DNA from: a virus
Reading direction: 5' to 3' (one strand)
DNA length: 44,531 nucleotides
Virus record (IMG/VR): IMGVR_UViG_3300031669_000059
Span: 1-44,531 of that record
Shown here: positions 38,501 to 44,531 of the stretch, piece after piece
How the letters are laid out: each line of letters begins with the position of its first letter
How positions within the stretch are numbered: the stretch's first letter is position 1
The notes under the pieces: generated by a model
What the model was told of the DNA's origin: nothing
Database searches by the model: none
The model's input: only the letters and a program-made list of their open reading frames with translations
Made by a program: the position numbers and the translations under genes

Positions 38501-41459
38501 GATGAAGGCCGAGAAGGGCGACCTGATGAGCGACGAGTCTGCCCTGAAGGCCAAGGCCCTGGAGGAGCTGCACAGCACCAAGCGCGAAGAAGTGCTCGCT
38601 CTGGAGTTGAAAGCCCTAAACCGGCTGAAGAGGGGTGTCGCCCCCGTGGTGGAGTCCGCCAAAACCCAGCTCACGGCAGAGCAGCGGCAGGCCCAGGCTG
38701 ATCGGGACGCCCTTGCCCAGGCCCAGGGTAGCGTCGCCAGGGCCGAGGCCCTTAAAAGTGCCTCAGAGAAGCGCTCTATCGAAGATTCCATGCCGCCGAT
38801 GCGAGCATACCGGATCGCGGCGTCTGCTTTCGTGGACAACACCCCCCTGGTCAAGACGGACCCCAACAAGTATCTCCTCGCGCAGCGCAAGGCGGGCAAG
38901 GCTGCGTTCGACCTCCAGGGCAAGGGTGACTACGCCGGTGCTGCCGAGGCGAAGCAGCAGGAGATCCTCAACCACTTCATGTATCTCGAAGCGGTGAGGG
39001 CGAAGCAGAACGGAGAGAAGGCCTACCAGTTTGCGCAGAAGCTCCAGAAGCCCCAGGTCGTCGCCAAGCTGGCCAAGGCGGGCGGAACTTACCTCGACCA
39101 GGTGAACGCGCTGCTCGACCGCTTCGAGTTCGGGCGCGTGAGCAACGCCGAGTTGGCCCGGCGCGAAACGCTGGCCCAGTGGGTCGAGGCCCAGACCAAC
39201 ATGAACGAGGAGCCCGCCATCGCCGACAAGCTCCTCGACGAGAGCTTCAAGGTGAACTACCGCCAGCTCAACAACGCTGATCTGCGTGACCTGCACGACG
39301 CCCTGAAGAACATCCGGCACCTGGCCTACCGCCAGCTTGAGGTGCTGGTGGGCGACCGTCGCGTGGCCTTCGCGGATCTGATCGACCAGCTCGACTCGGC
39401 TGCGCGGGCCAACAACAAGGTCACGCCGCTGTCGCTGCCTGGGTCCACCGAGACCGCCTCGCAGAAGGCCCACGACTTCCTGGCTGGCAAGGACGCAGCC
39501 ATGGTGAAGATCGAGCAGATGGTCAACTGGCTCGACGGCAACGATGTGAATGGGCCTTGGCATGAGGCGATCTGGAACCCCATCGCCAGGGCCGAGACTG
39601 CCGACTATGACCTCATCACGAAGGTCACGGGCAAGCTGATGGATGCCCTGGACCAGATGCCCAAGGAGCAGCAGAACAGCATGGCCGATGTCTTCCAGGT
39701 GGACGGCATCAACCAACCCCTCAACCGTCGCCAGCTCATCACGATGCTCTTCAACATGGGCACCGACATGAACAAGATGAAGCTGACCGAAGGCTTCGCC
39801 AACTACGGCTTCACACCTGAGACCGTTGACCGTGCTATCGGGAACCTGAATCGCTATGACACAGCTTTCGTGCAAAAAGCCTGGGATTCATTCGGCTACC
39901 TGTGGCCTAAAATAGTAGACCATCAAAAGGGATTTACTGGAGTCGAGCCCAAGCGCGAAGAGATCACCCCCTACACGGTTCGCTTCAAGGACGGCACGAC
40001 CGAGACGCTTGAAGGCGGCTACTTCCCCCTGAAGGCTGCTGCAGGACGCTCCACCGTGGCGGGCAAGCAGGAGAGCAGCGGCACCGCGCTCTTCGACTAT
40101 GGTGGAGGCTACGTCAAGGCCACCACCATGACCGGCCACACCAAGGAGCGCACGGCTGCGGTCTACCCACTGGACCTGGACTTCACCCACATCATCGCGC
40201 AGCACACCACGCAGGTGGTCAAGGATCTCACCCACCGCGAGGCCGTGATCCTGGCCAACCGGCTGCTCACCCACCCCACCGTGCGCAAGGCGATGCAGGA
40301 GACCATGGGCGATGCCTACACGGACCAGTTCATGCCCTGGCTCCGCAGCATCGTGAACGACCGCAACGGTGCCGCTGCCGCCTCGGCTTCTGCCTGGACC
40401 AGCGTGGCCACGGCCACGCGAGGCAACCTCGTGGCTGCGCTCCTGGGCTTCAAGTTCTCGACGGTCATCGTGCAGATGACCGACCCCCTGCGCGTCATCG
40501 GCCCCGGCGACTACCGCGTGCCCGTACCCACCTACAGCAAGGCGCTGCTCGACTATCTACAGCACCCCAACGACGTGACCAAGATGGTGCGCGAGCTGTC
40601 GGGTGAGATGCGCCACCGGCCCGAGAACCTCGACCGCGACATCCGGGCTCAGTGGGAGCACCTGCAGGGCGACGCCTCGTGGCGGGCGGCTTGGAACCGC
40701 AAGGCCTTCCACGGCCTCGGCATGGTGGACGCGCTCACCAGCGTGCCCTCGTGGCTCGGGGCTTACCGCCATGCGCTGAGCCAGGGCGAGACGCCTGAGA
40801 ACGCCGTGCTCAAGGCCGACCGCACCGTGCGCCTGACGCTCATGTCCGGCTCGCCCAAGGACCTGCTCGGCGTGCAGCGCGACCCCAATACCCTCGCCAA
40901 GCTCATCACCATGTTCATGGGTGATGGCCCTGCGCAGTATGGCCTGCTCCGCAACGCAGGCCGAAAAGGTCTCGGGGGCATCCCCGAGTTCACCGCCGTG
41001 GCTGTGATGATGTCCCTGGCCAACATCATGGGCGATGCGCTCAAGGGTCAGAACCCGGCACCCAATGAGGACAAGGCGCTGTTCTACCTGCGCAAGGCTC
41101 TGCTTGCCTGGAGCCAACCCATCCCCATCGTTCGTGATCTGGCCACCTCGATTGACAGCGGTCTGGCGGGCAAGCCCTTCAGCGACTACCGGCTGTCGCC
41201 AGTTGTGTCCGTGGGCCAAAAGTTTGTGCAGATGCCAGTTCATACGATGAAGCTCATCGAAGGAAAGGAGGACTACCCTGACTATGCCATCAAGGCGTTC
41301 GATCTACTGGGCACGCTCTACGGTGTCGGCGGAACATCGCAGGCCGTGGCCTCGGCCAAGTATCTGCGCAGGGTCTACACGGGCGAAGAGAAGCCCGCGA
41401 ACGCTGCCGAGCTGGTCTCCGGGGCAGTTCAAGGCAAGCCGAAGCAGGGGGTGAAGTAA
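32568..41459 (+). CDS. Giant ejection protein (T7 gp16-like position) with ADP-ribosyltransferase-like and HELGH zinc-peptidase-like modules
   Basis: The 2963-residue protein (about 320 kDa) fills the gp16 slot, last of the core set. Residues 1-790 include gp16-like text (LGVSPDLVQQNPKAMNEAAR) and hydrophobic stretches (270-330). Residues about 803-1090 resemble the ART-PolyVal toxin fold: LIVYHGTTGEFDTF (H830), GSGFYFS, VFLKMDTPF and YIVFEPNQVKS. Residues about 1230-1480 have the FIEEIQSDWGQKGKKEG and FDRVAFVNGEQ text of large polyvalent-protein modules. Residues about 1665-1780 carry a zincin motif HELGH (1698-1702) with EQFARAHELY behind it. The C-terminal 1200 residues are helical and Ala-rich. 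No transglycosylase motif was found. Domain functions are known for families; activity here is inferred. Confidence 0.9.
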   Translation: MPDPQLDDLLTQSKQELEKTNQLQGSLAYGIAQDPTQQRQVQSTARSLGVSPDLVQQNPKAMNEAARLNGFDFDAFARTYPITTQIMSNPLTAAASHDDLETYKTIEQLMSANNAVLLPGSYGVPVLLGKGTMQSYAASVLNAPMQVGVELAHSFSGLGKWAGDFTKAHPALSYLTALNPAMAFIKPLGDVVNSTPEVGSTLTGASDAAESMLQTLAPISTGAKVTNFVAKMPFEIAKYVASGPLAPALMGAESFGSSYSSARKAGSSVDRATLAAGVSGTLGMGLGLVPDFGKPAESFAGLLGQKTLRGIGLGTGMFLGNAGATAIYSPDQAEKMLKDPSAWGESVATMLAFEYAGVVQHAGEASRGFKLMNDLQAAVKASKMAAEDPQAFQDHLSQLAKGTEVGMPADSFVRYWQAQGEDPTAKAQEMGIDNLNEAAATGTDVQIPIDRFLTATVGTPHFEELAKDIRLTPGAPTLREADLQAQNFADNVKASQAELQKMATTETEHPDREAIFERTRAQLLAAGGEAAKTADETAKLLTNFSINMAGRASTPEKLISPQDIADRLNIFRAEPGQENPDGTPAVSAPGRRAQGPLLSNAGGSEEARGLTAPEHDDIHAARVADLQGRDGAEVLAFTRLSDLKNAERTDLTTPRLGLPATGYVDGDQLGVSVYKYGVHAWVTAQVRDGHLYTGTLDQSSDTGIPGIGTDLLQSLGQLAVEKFPELKGGNLYGVAGGKMRGGQLYSEGIERTRNRFTNTIWDGVKASTPISDLLDTRFDRPTEIKGESGDPMGQMFYQPSLGGTDSPAFKAWFGQSQVTDAKGRPLIVYHGTTGEFDTFSRAKANPESDWGSGFYFSNKPEDVAANYAGEGPDLTSKIERRAEQIASETGREYDDPAVIAEAKAEFKAHEGATLPVFLKMDTPFEIGGKKETFLDYDEPMDAEGEFTGEPPTGKLASFIEALRDVASRYYDGEVDQLIGTIMEEGFDGGMKASRLMDLVNKDEQFAYYTDENGNLSSKEIVREALQEAGFDGIIDRTVNQKFGSEKKVGKQMVGMTPDTVHYIVFEPNQVKSATGNRGTFDPNNPSMLYQSPVFYSALERAVPDMAKIADKNGEVQPEQAKAWLAARQKEGKFKQAELDTIGVNDWLDLQKGKVPVSELQAFIKQNGVQVQEVFKGGAPDVYHHRMLDNGKFEVFNQRTGKVYGTYSDVFDAGAAIDRASGASVDTTKFGDYTLPGGTDYRELLLTLPVEKGSSTRFEVRGQGPGAELFDTELGHVVRQGYYGDMLDEAARRNAEQVGGIPPFRSSHWDEPNILAHIRFNSRTDADGKPVLFIEEIQSDWGQKGKKEGFASPQPAADTAQAKKVLAEVDAQLTAAYAEKDAAQTRIDDLYKQDKQSSAAHQAFMDAHDKVAELTKARTEANNKLWALEHVTSTPTAPFVTDTKAWVALSLKRMIRYAADNGFDRVAFVNGEQSADRYDLSKSIDDLYYNPDTWRLVAKKDGNRVIDEQSVSPDKLEDYIGKEAAQKIMAQEPSANGLRSLEGENLKVGGEGMKAFYDKIVPSVANDVLKKLGGGKVGEVDIQTGERPRKNLTGGIFTISSNGKEYWVSNSGGPFDGDQVGPRFASYSEAAKHEARLLTGSTPQLGFDITPELKAKVQEGMPLFQPTAGAGGPRGFLEFGKDNKFNLGLLNDDKSTPIHELGHFYLEVLHELSTTPGTSEQVRSDYTTIRKWLGAEGDAPLTVDQHEQFARAHELYMREGKAPTEGLRGAFQRFGRWLTKIYQTAEQLQVPMTDEVRGVFDRLYASDSEIESARKAVGDLPMFATAKDMGVTEKEFQAYKKLKDSEITSAKEKLLAELTRQHADEQKAEWREGLAQKRDEVAAELDADPAYQALKVLVAGHMEDGTPVKLSREALVERYGEAKLKELGRGQGFVYAKEGGMDADAAALLLGHESGDALINSLTGLEPRGKRIAREAEARMKAEKGDLMSDESALKAKALEELHSTKREEVLALELKALNRLKRGVAPVVESAKTQLTAEQRQAQADRDALAQAQGSVARAEALKSASEKRSIEDSMPPMRAYRIAASAFVDNTPLVKTDPNKYLLAQRKAGKAAFDLQGKGDYAGAAEAKQQEILNHFMYLEAVRAKQNGEKAYQFAQKLQKPQVVAKLAKAGGTYLDQVNALLDRFEFGRVSNAELARRETLAQWVEAQTNMNEEPAIADKLLDESFKVNYRQLNNADLRDLHDALKNIRHLAYRQLEVLVGDRRVAFADLIDQLDSAARANNKVTPLSLPGSTETASQKAHDFLAGKDAAMVKIEQMVNWLDGNDVNGPWHEAIWNPIARAETADYDLITKVTGKLMDALDQMPKEQQNSMADVFQVDGINQPLNRRQLITMLFNMGTDMNKMKLTEGFANYGFTPETVDRAIGNLNRYDTAFVQKAWDSFGYLWPKIVDHQKGFTGVEPKREEITPYTVRFKDGTTETLEGGYFPLKAAAGRSTVAGKQESSGTALFDYGGGYVKATTMTGHTKERTAAVYPLDLDFTHIIAQHTTQVVKDLTHREAVILANRLLTHPTVRKAMQETMGDAYTDQFMPWLRSIVNDRNGAAAASASAWTSVATATRGNLVAALLGFKFSTVIVQMTDPLRVIGPGDYRVPVPTYSKALLDYLQHPNDVTKMVRELSGEMRHRPENLDRDIRAQWEHLQGDASWRAAWNRKAFHGLGMVDALTSVPSWLGAYRHALSQGETPENAVLKADRTVRLTLMSGSPKDLLGVQRDPNTLAKLITMFMGDGPAQYGLLRNAGRKGLGGIPEFTAVAVMMSLANIMGDALKGQNPAPNEDKALFYLRKALLAWSQPIPIVRDLATSIDSGLAGKPFSDYRLSPVVSVGQKFVQMPVHTMKLIEGKEDYPDYAIKAFDLLGTLYGVGGTSQAVASAKYLRRVYTGEEKPANAAELVSGAVQGKPKQGVK
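34309..34497 (+). CDS. Possible nested ORF (62 aa) inside the giant gene
   Basis: In the +1 frame ATG 34309 has AGGAG seven bases ahead and opens a 62-residue reading (MAPLQFQPLDDEHKARFSAM). For its first 35 or so codons third positions are nearly all G/C. In the giant's frame the same bases give many A/T-ending codons (CCT GCA GTT TCA) and an odd product. Beyond about 34420 the giant's frame again looks natural. It could be a real overlapping gene, or the remnant of a small gene caught when the giant was fused. No family is recognised. Confidence 0.45.
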   Translation: MAPLQFQPLDDEHKARFSAMLEAAKKREDSLRPSMTTSTQPASLISRVGTALKSLLSPASRT

Positions 41460-41722
41460 TGACGGTAACTCTTAGCAACGACGCAGCCTACGTCGGCTCC
41501 AACCCTGGGGGTGCCTACGTCTCGCCGCTCACAGGCAGCACCACCTCAGCGAACAGTCTGCTGCTCAATGGGCACGCAGATACTTACTTTCAAGTAAACT
41601 TGGGCTTCAGCGCCATCGCCAAACCCACCATCACCGGATCACGCGGGGGCAACGCAGCCCTGGCTTCGCTGCTCACCGCGCTCGACTCCTACAACATCAT
41701 CACCGACTCCACCACCGCATAG
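41459..41722 (+). CDS. Small tail-associated protein, 87 aa
   Basis: This is a Ser/Thr/Gly-rich small protein ending [20 protein letters not shown] and DSTTA. I recall a similar ending ([24 protein letters not shown]) in phage tail-fibre-associated proteins. It lies between the ejection and spike genes and overlaps the giant's stop by TAATG. The function is unknown, probably virion-associated. Confidence 0.7.
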   Translation: MTVTLSNDAAYVGSNPGGAYVSPLTGSTTSANSLLLNGHADTYFQVNLGFSAIAKPTITGSRGGNAALASLLTALDSYNIITDSTTA

Positions 41723-41730
41723 GAGATGCC

Positions 41731-43899
41731 ATGACCGTATCGGCTGTCGTCAACAAGATCGCCTTCCCCGGCCCTGGCGGCACGGTGTTCGCGTGCAACT
41801 TCCCCATCGTGCAGGCCTCGGATGTGGAGGTCTACAAGACAGACCAGACCACCGATGCGGTGGTGGGCAGCGCCCTGGTAAACGCTACCGACTACGCCAT
41901 CTCGGGTGTGGGCGGCACCGGCTTCACCGTCACGCTGACCGCAGACCTGGGGGCCTATGGGCTGCTCATCCGGCGCGTCGAGGCGCTGACCATGGGCACG
42001 AACCTGCCCGATGAGGGCAACCTGCGGGCCAGCAGCATTCAGGCCGCGCTCGACAAGCTGGCCCGCCTAGCGCAGCAGCTCCAGGAGCAGCTTAGCCGCA
42101 GCCTGCACACGGCCATCTCGGGCCTAACCGCTGACTGGACCGTGCCCGAGCCTGGCGGCGACGGCTACGTGCTGGGCAACGTGGGCAAGAAGTTCGTCTG
42201 GTTGGCCGCCGCCTCGGCCCAGTTGGCGGCGGATCTACTCAGCACGGCCATCGGCAAAGGCGCCGCCCTCATCGGCTACCTCGCCCCCTATACCGGGGCT
42301 GTGGCGAGGACGCAGTACGATAAGAACGCTGATGTGATCAGCGTCAAAGACTTTGGCGCAAAGGGCGATGGGGTGACAGACGATACGGCAGCTTTCCGAG
42401 CTGCGGCACTGGCCCTGTCCACAACGGGCGGGACCATCCTAGTGCCTGTGGGTGTCTACATCGTGAAGTCCTGCCGTCTCTACCCTGGGACCAGGATGCT
42501 CGGTGCAGGCAGCGGGAACACCTTCCTGAAAAATCCGGCTGCCATGACCTCGGCGGATCGAGTCACCAACGATGGCGCGGGTAACAACCTGGACGGCCTA
42601 GCCATGTTCTACAACGCATATCCTGCGGGTGCCCGGCTGGCTGGCATCTGCCTCGAAGGTATGACGCTGGATGGGAATGCGGCCAACCAAGTTCTGAACG
42701 GCATCAAGCGGTCATGGGGAACTTACTTCAATGGTGTTACGAAACTTCAGCTCATCGACTGCGTGTTCCAGAACTGGCTGAACCACGGTGCCTGCGCCAA
42801 GGAAGCTGACCGCTCCATCGTTGATCGTTGCCAGTTCTTAACCAACGGCCAATGCTATCTGATCCCACTTTGGAACCCAGCCGATGGCGCAAACCCTGGT
42901 GGTGATGGTTTCGTCTGGTTGAGCCAATGCTATGACAACGTGGTCCAGAACTCCATTGCCGTGGGCAACGCATCCATCGGATTTGAGGATGAAGGGCGAT
43001 TTGGGTCATACCTGCTGGCGAACCGGAACAGGCGCAACAAGTGGGTGAACCTACTGTCACAGACAAACCTGGACCATGGATTCCTGGCCCTGTTCACTGA
43101 TGATTGCGTCTATGAGAACTGCTTATCCCAGGGTGGTGGAACCAACGGGTGGAACATCGTCGGGACTCAGAATTGCACCCTGACGAATGTGAACGTCTAT
43201 TTGGCTGGCAACCACGGGATCTACTGCCGACCTGAAGCCTATGGTGCCGATGGCATCAACAAGAATCTGAAGATCCAAAACGCCGTGATCACCCAAAGCT
43301 CCCAACGGGCGCTGGTCATCGACACAGTTCAGGGCGGCTCATTCACTGGAATCTGGGTTCGGGGTGTGGGTGGTTCATACGCCGTGACCCTCTCGGGTGG
43401 TCTATCTTCCGATATCGAGCTTCAAGTCGACTATGACGGCGCTGTGGCAACTCAGGCCCAGTACGGTGTTTACTCATACAACGCCACCAACCTCACCGTC
43501 AGGGGCTCCACAGTTAAGGGGTGCTCTAGCCACAACATCTGGATTGACGGCTCAGCGTTGGGGAACACTGGGATCGTCATTAGAGACACCACCTCAACGG
43601 GTTCCGGGGCGCAAGGCATCAGCTTCACGGGAGGTTCTTTGACTGGCTACAACAATGCCGTTCTCAACTGCGTTGTCACCGGGAATACAACCCCCATGAA
43701 TATTGTGGACTACCAGATCAGCGCGGCCAACCTCATCGGCTACCGGAAGACGGTTTACCAGAATGCGGCCCCCATCGCTGGAACCTGGGTCGCGGGTGAT
43801 CGGATCATCAACAATGCCCCCACGGTCGGTCAGGCCAAAGCCTGGGTCTGCACGGTGGCGGGAACTCCTGGCACCTGGGTATCTGAGGGGAACCTGTGA
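41731..43899 (+). CDS. Tail spike with N-terminal fibre-like domain and pectate-lyase-fold body
   Basis: The 722-residue protein has an N-terminal virion-binding part (residues 1-130) resembling T7-type fibre heads, with [20 protein letters not shown] and a helical linker ([20 protein letters not shown]). The body starts [21 protein letters not shown] (about 203-223), the hallmark of pectate-lyase-superfamily spikes, followed by right-handed beta-helix repeats (residues 225-660). The end (about 673-722) has [13 protein letters not shown] and a small strand domain for receptor binding or trimerisation. It probably degrades or binds host surface polysaccharide. ATG 41731 follows AGGAGATGCC. Confidence 0.93.
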   Translation: MTVSAVVNKIAFPGPGGTVFACNFPIVQASDVEVYKTDQTTDAVVGSALVNATDYAISGVGGTGFTVTLTADLGAYGLLIRRVEALTMGTNLPDEGNLRASSIQAALDKLARLAQQLQEQLSRSLHTAISGLTADWTVPEPGGDGYVLGNVGKKFVWLAAASAQLAADLLSTAIGKGAALIGYLAPYTGAVARTQYDKNADVISVKDFGAKGDGVTDDTAAFRAAALALSTTGGTILVPVGVYIVKSCRLYPGTRMLGAGSGNTFLKNPAAMTSADRVTNDGAGNNLDGLAMFYNAYPAGARLAGICLEGMTLDGNAANQVLNGIKRSWGTYFNGVTKLQLIDCVFQNWLNHGACAKEADRSIVDRCQFLTNGQCYLIPLWNPADGANPGGDGFVWLSQCYDNVVQNSIAVGNASIGFEDEGRFGSYLLANRNRRNKWVNLLSQTNLDHGFLALFTDDCVYENCLSQGGGTNGWNIVGTQNCTLTNVNVYLAGNHGIYCRPEAYGADGINKNLKIQNAVITQSSQRALVIDTVQGGSFTGIWVRGVGGSYAVTLSGGLSSDIELQVDYDGAVATQAQYGVYSYNATNLTVRGSTVKGCSSHNIWIDGSALGNTGIVIRDTTSTGSGAQGISFTGGSLTGYNNAVLNCVVTGNTTPMNIVDYQISAANLIGYRKTVYQNAAPIAGTWVAGDRIINNAPTVGQAKAWVCTVAGTPGTWVSEGNL

Positions 43900-44372
43900 T
43901 GAACTTCGACCAAGCATTCCAACGACTCATCGACAGCGAGGGCGGCTACACCAATAACCCCGCCGACCCTGGCGGTGAGACCAAGTTCGGCATCAGCAAG
44001 CGCAGCTACCCTGACGTGGACATTGCCAATCTCACACTCGATGGGGCGAAGGCCATCTACCTGCGCGACTTCTGGAACCCACTGGGGGACGCGCACCCAG
44101 CCATCAAGTTCCAGTGCTTCGACTTTGCCGTGAACTCGGGGATTGGCGCGGCGATCCGCAAGCTCCAACTTGCCGTGGGCGTGGCCGATGACGGGCACTG
44201 GGGACCGCAGAGCGCGGCGGCTCTTGCGGCGATGGACCTCAACGACGTGCTGATGCGCTTCGCGGCGCAACGACTGATCTTCATGACTTCACTCTCTACT
44301 TGGGACTCGTTCGGCAAGGGCTGGGCGCGTCGCATCGCCAAGGATCTTCTCTATGCAGCGGAGGACAACTGA
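43899..44372 (+). CDS. Endolysin, glycoside hydrolase family 108 N-acetylmuramidase
   Basis: The 157-residue enzyme begins [20 protein letters not shown] followed by PADPGGETKFGISKRSYPD. This is the GH108 core with catalytic Glu E14 in the EGGY motif. A C-terminal peptidoglycan-binding domain has FDFAVNSGIGAAIRKLQLAV, then GHWGPQSAAAL. It cuts the glycan strand of the cell wall at lysis. No signal peptide is visible, so a holin is needed. ATG 43899 is chosen; a GTG one codon earlier (43896) is possible. It overlaps the holin-like start. Confidence 0.94.
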   Translation: MNFDQAFQRLIDSEGGYTNNPADPGGETKFGISKRSYPDVDIANLTLDGAKAIYLRDFWNPLGDAHPAIKFQCFDFAVNSGIGAAIRKLQLAVGVADDGHWGPQSAAALAAMDLNDVLMRFAAQRLIFMTSLSTWDSFGKGWARRIAKDLLYAAEDN

Positions 44373-44531
44373 TGAGCGCCTGGGACAACATCAAACCGTT
44401 CGTGAGCAAGTTTGCACCCATCGTCGGGGCGGCTCTTGGCGGGCCGCTGGGAGGTGCTGCCGGGGCACTCCTGGCCAACGCACTAGGCGTGAAGGACGCC
44501 GACCCCAAGAGCATCGAGCAGGCTATCAAGA
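44372..44531 (+). CDS. Holin-like membrane protein, N-terminal part (partial)
   Basis: The ORF opens with ATG overlapping the endolysin stop (ATGA) and reads MSAWDNIKPFVSKFAPIVGA, then LGGPLGGAAGALLANALGVK and ADPKSIEQAIK. It is cut by the window end after 53 codons plus one base. The glycine-rich hydrophobic start resembles that of holin-like proteins whose C-terminus matches the first 144 bases of the window. Position right after the endolysin supports a lysis role. Confidence 0.7.
   Translation, partial: MSAWDNIKPFVSKFAPIVGAALGGPLGGAAGALLANALGVKDADPKSIEQAIK

Noticed and set aside
37176-38573. A 465-residue minus-strand reading
   Set aside because: Antisense shadow of the giant ejection gene in a region with strong codon bias on the plus strand.
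32568-41459. Lytic transglycosylase domain expected in a gp16-like protein
   Set aside because: I found no catalytic Glu context such as an ES-GxxGLMQ segment; the HELGH peptidase-like motif is the only wall- or protein-cutting candidate seen.
41731-43899. Diversity-generating retroelement, as in BPP-1
   Set aside because: The head genes resemble BPP-1, but I saw no reverse transcriptase or template/variable repeat pair near the spike gene.
1-44531. tRNA genes, integrase, repressor, RNA polymerase
   Set aside because: None recognised in any frame by reading. A tRNA scan was not run, so a diverged tRNA cannot be fully excluded.

Overview
The window is nearly all of a tailed double-stranded DNA phage genome of the short-tailed (podovirus-like) kind. 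It has a T7-type internal core and ejection cassette, a head module of the Bordetella phage BPP-1 type (Bbp19-like and Bbp16-like proteins), and its own family A DNA polymerase. The sequence is GC-rich, with strong G/C preference at third codon positions. This and the endolysin and tail-spike types suggest a proteobacterial, Gram-negative host, but nothing here identifies the host. I see no integrase, excisionase, lysogeny repressor, RNA polymerase, DNA ligase, tRNA or reverse transcriptase. The phage therefore looks lytic and dependent on host RNA polymerase.

The layout is two divergent blocks around one 475-base gap (18578-19051). Everything from 194 to 18577 is on the minus strand: replication, DNA processing and many small early genes. 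Everything from 19052 to the right end is on the plus strand: packaging, head, tail, ejection and lysis. The gap holds nine copies of a TGAAGCA-centred repeat in both orientations around an AT-rich tract, and is a good candidate replication origin and control region.

Reading leftward from the gap, the early block holds a small protein, a TOPRIM/SF3 primase-helicase and an Imm-5-like alanine-repeat protein. About twenty small ORFs follow, among them a J-domain protein, several Cys-rich proteins, three short membrane proteins and a DUF6378 protein. Next come a nucleotidyltransferase resembling the CCA-adding/poly(A) polymerase head and an unidentified Cys-containing protein. The block ends with an HNH endonuclease, DNA polymerase, two DNA methyltransferases, a RecB/Cas4-like nuclease, a VRR-NUC nuclease and an SNF2-type helicase. 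Most genes overlap by ATGA, GTGA or TGATG, so they are translationally coupled.

The late block runs small terminase, large terminase, portal, two small proteins, scaffold, major capsid, capsid cement, T7 gp11- and gp12-like tail proteins, and gp13-, gp14- and gp15-like core proteins. A 2963-residue ejection protein follows. It carries an ADP-ribosyltransferase-like module, a second conserved polyvalent-protein module and an HELGH zinc-peptidase-like module. The block ends with a small tail protein, a pectate-lyase-fold tail spike, a GH108 endolysin and a holin-like gene.

The last 160 bases encode the start of the holin-like protein and the first 144 bases encode the end of one. The window therefore looks like a circular or circularly permuted genome cut inside this gene, with a short central piece missing.
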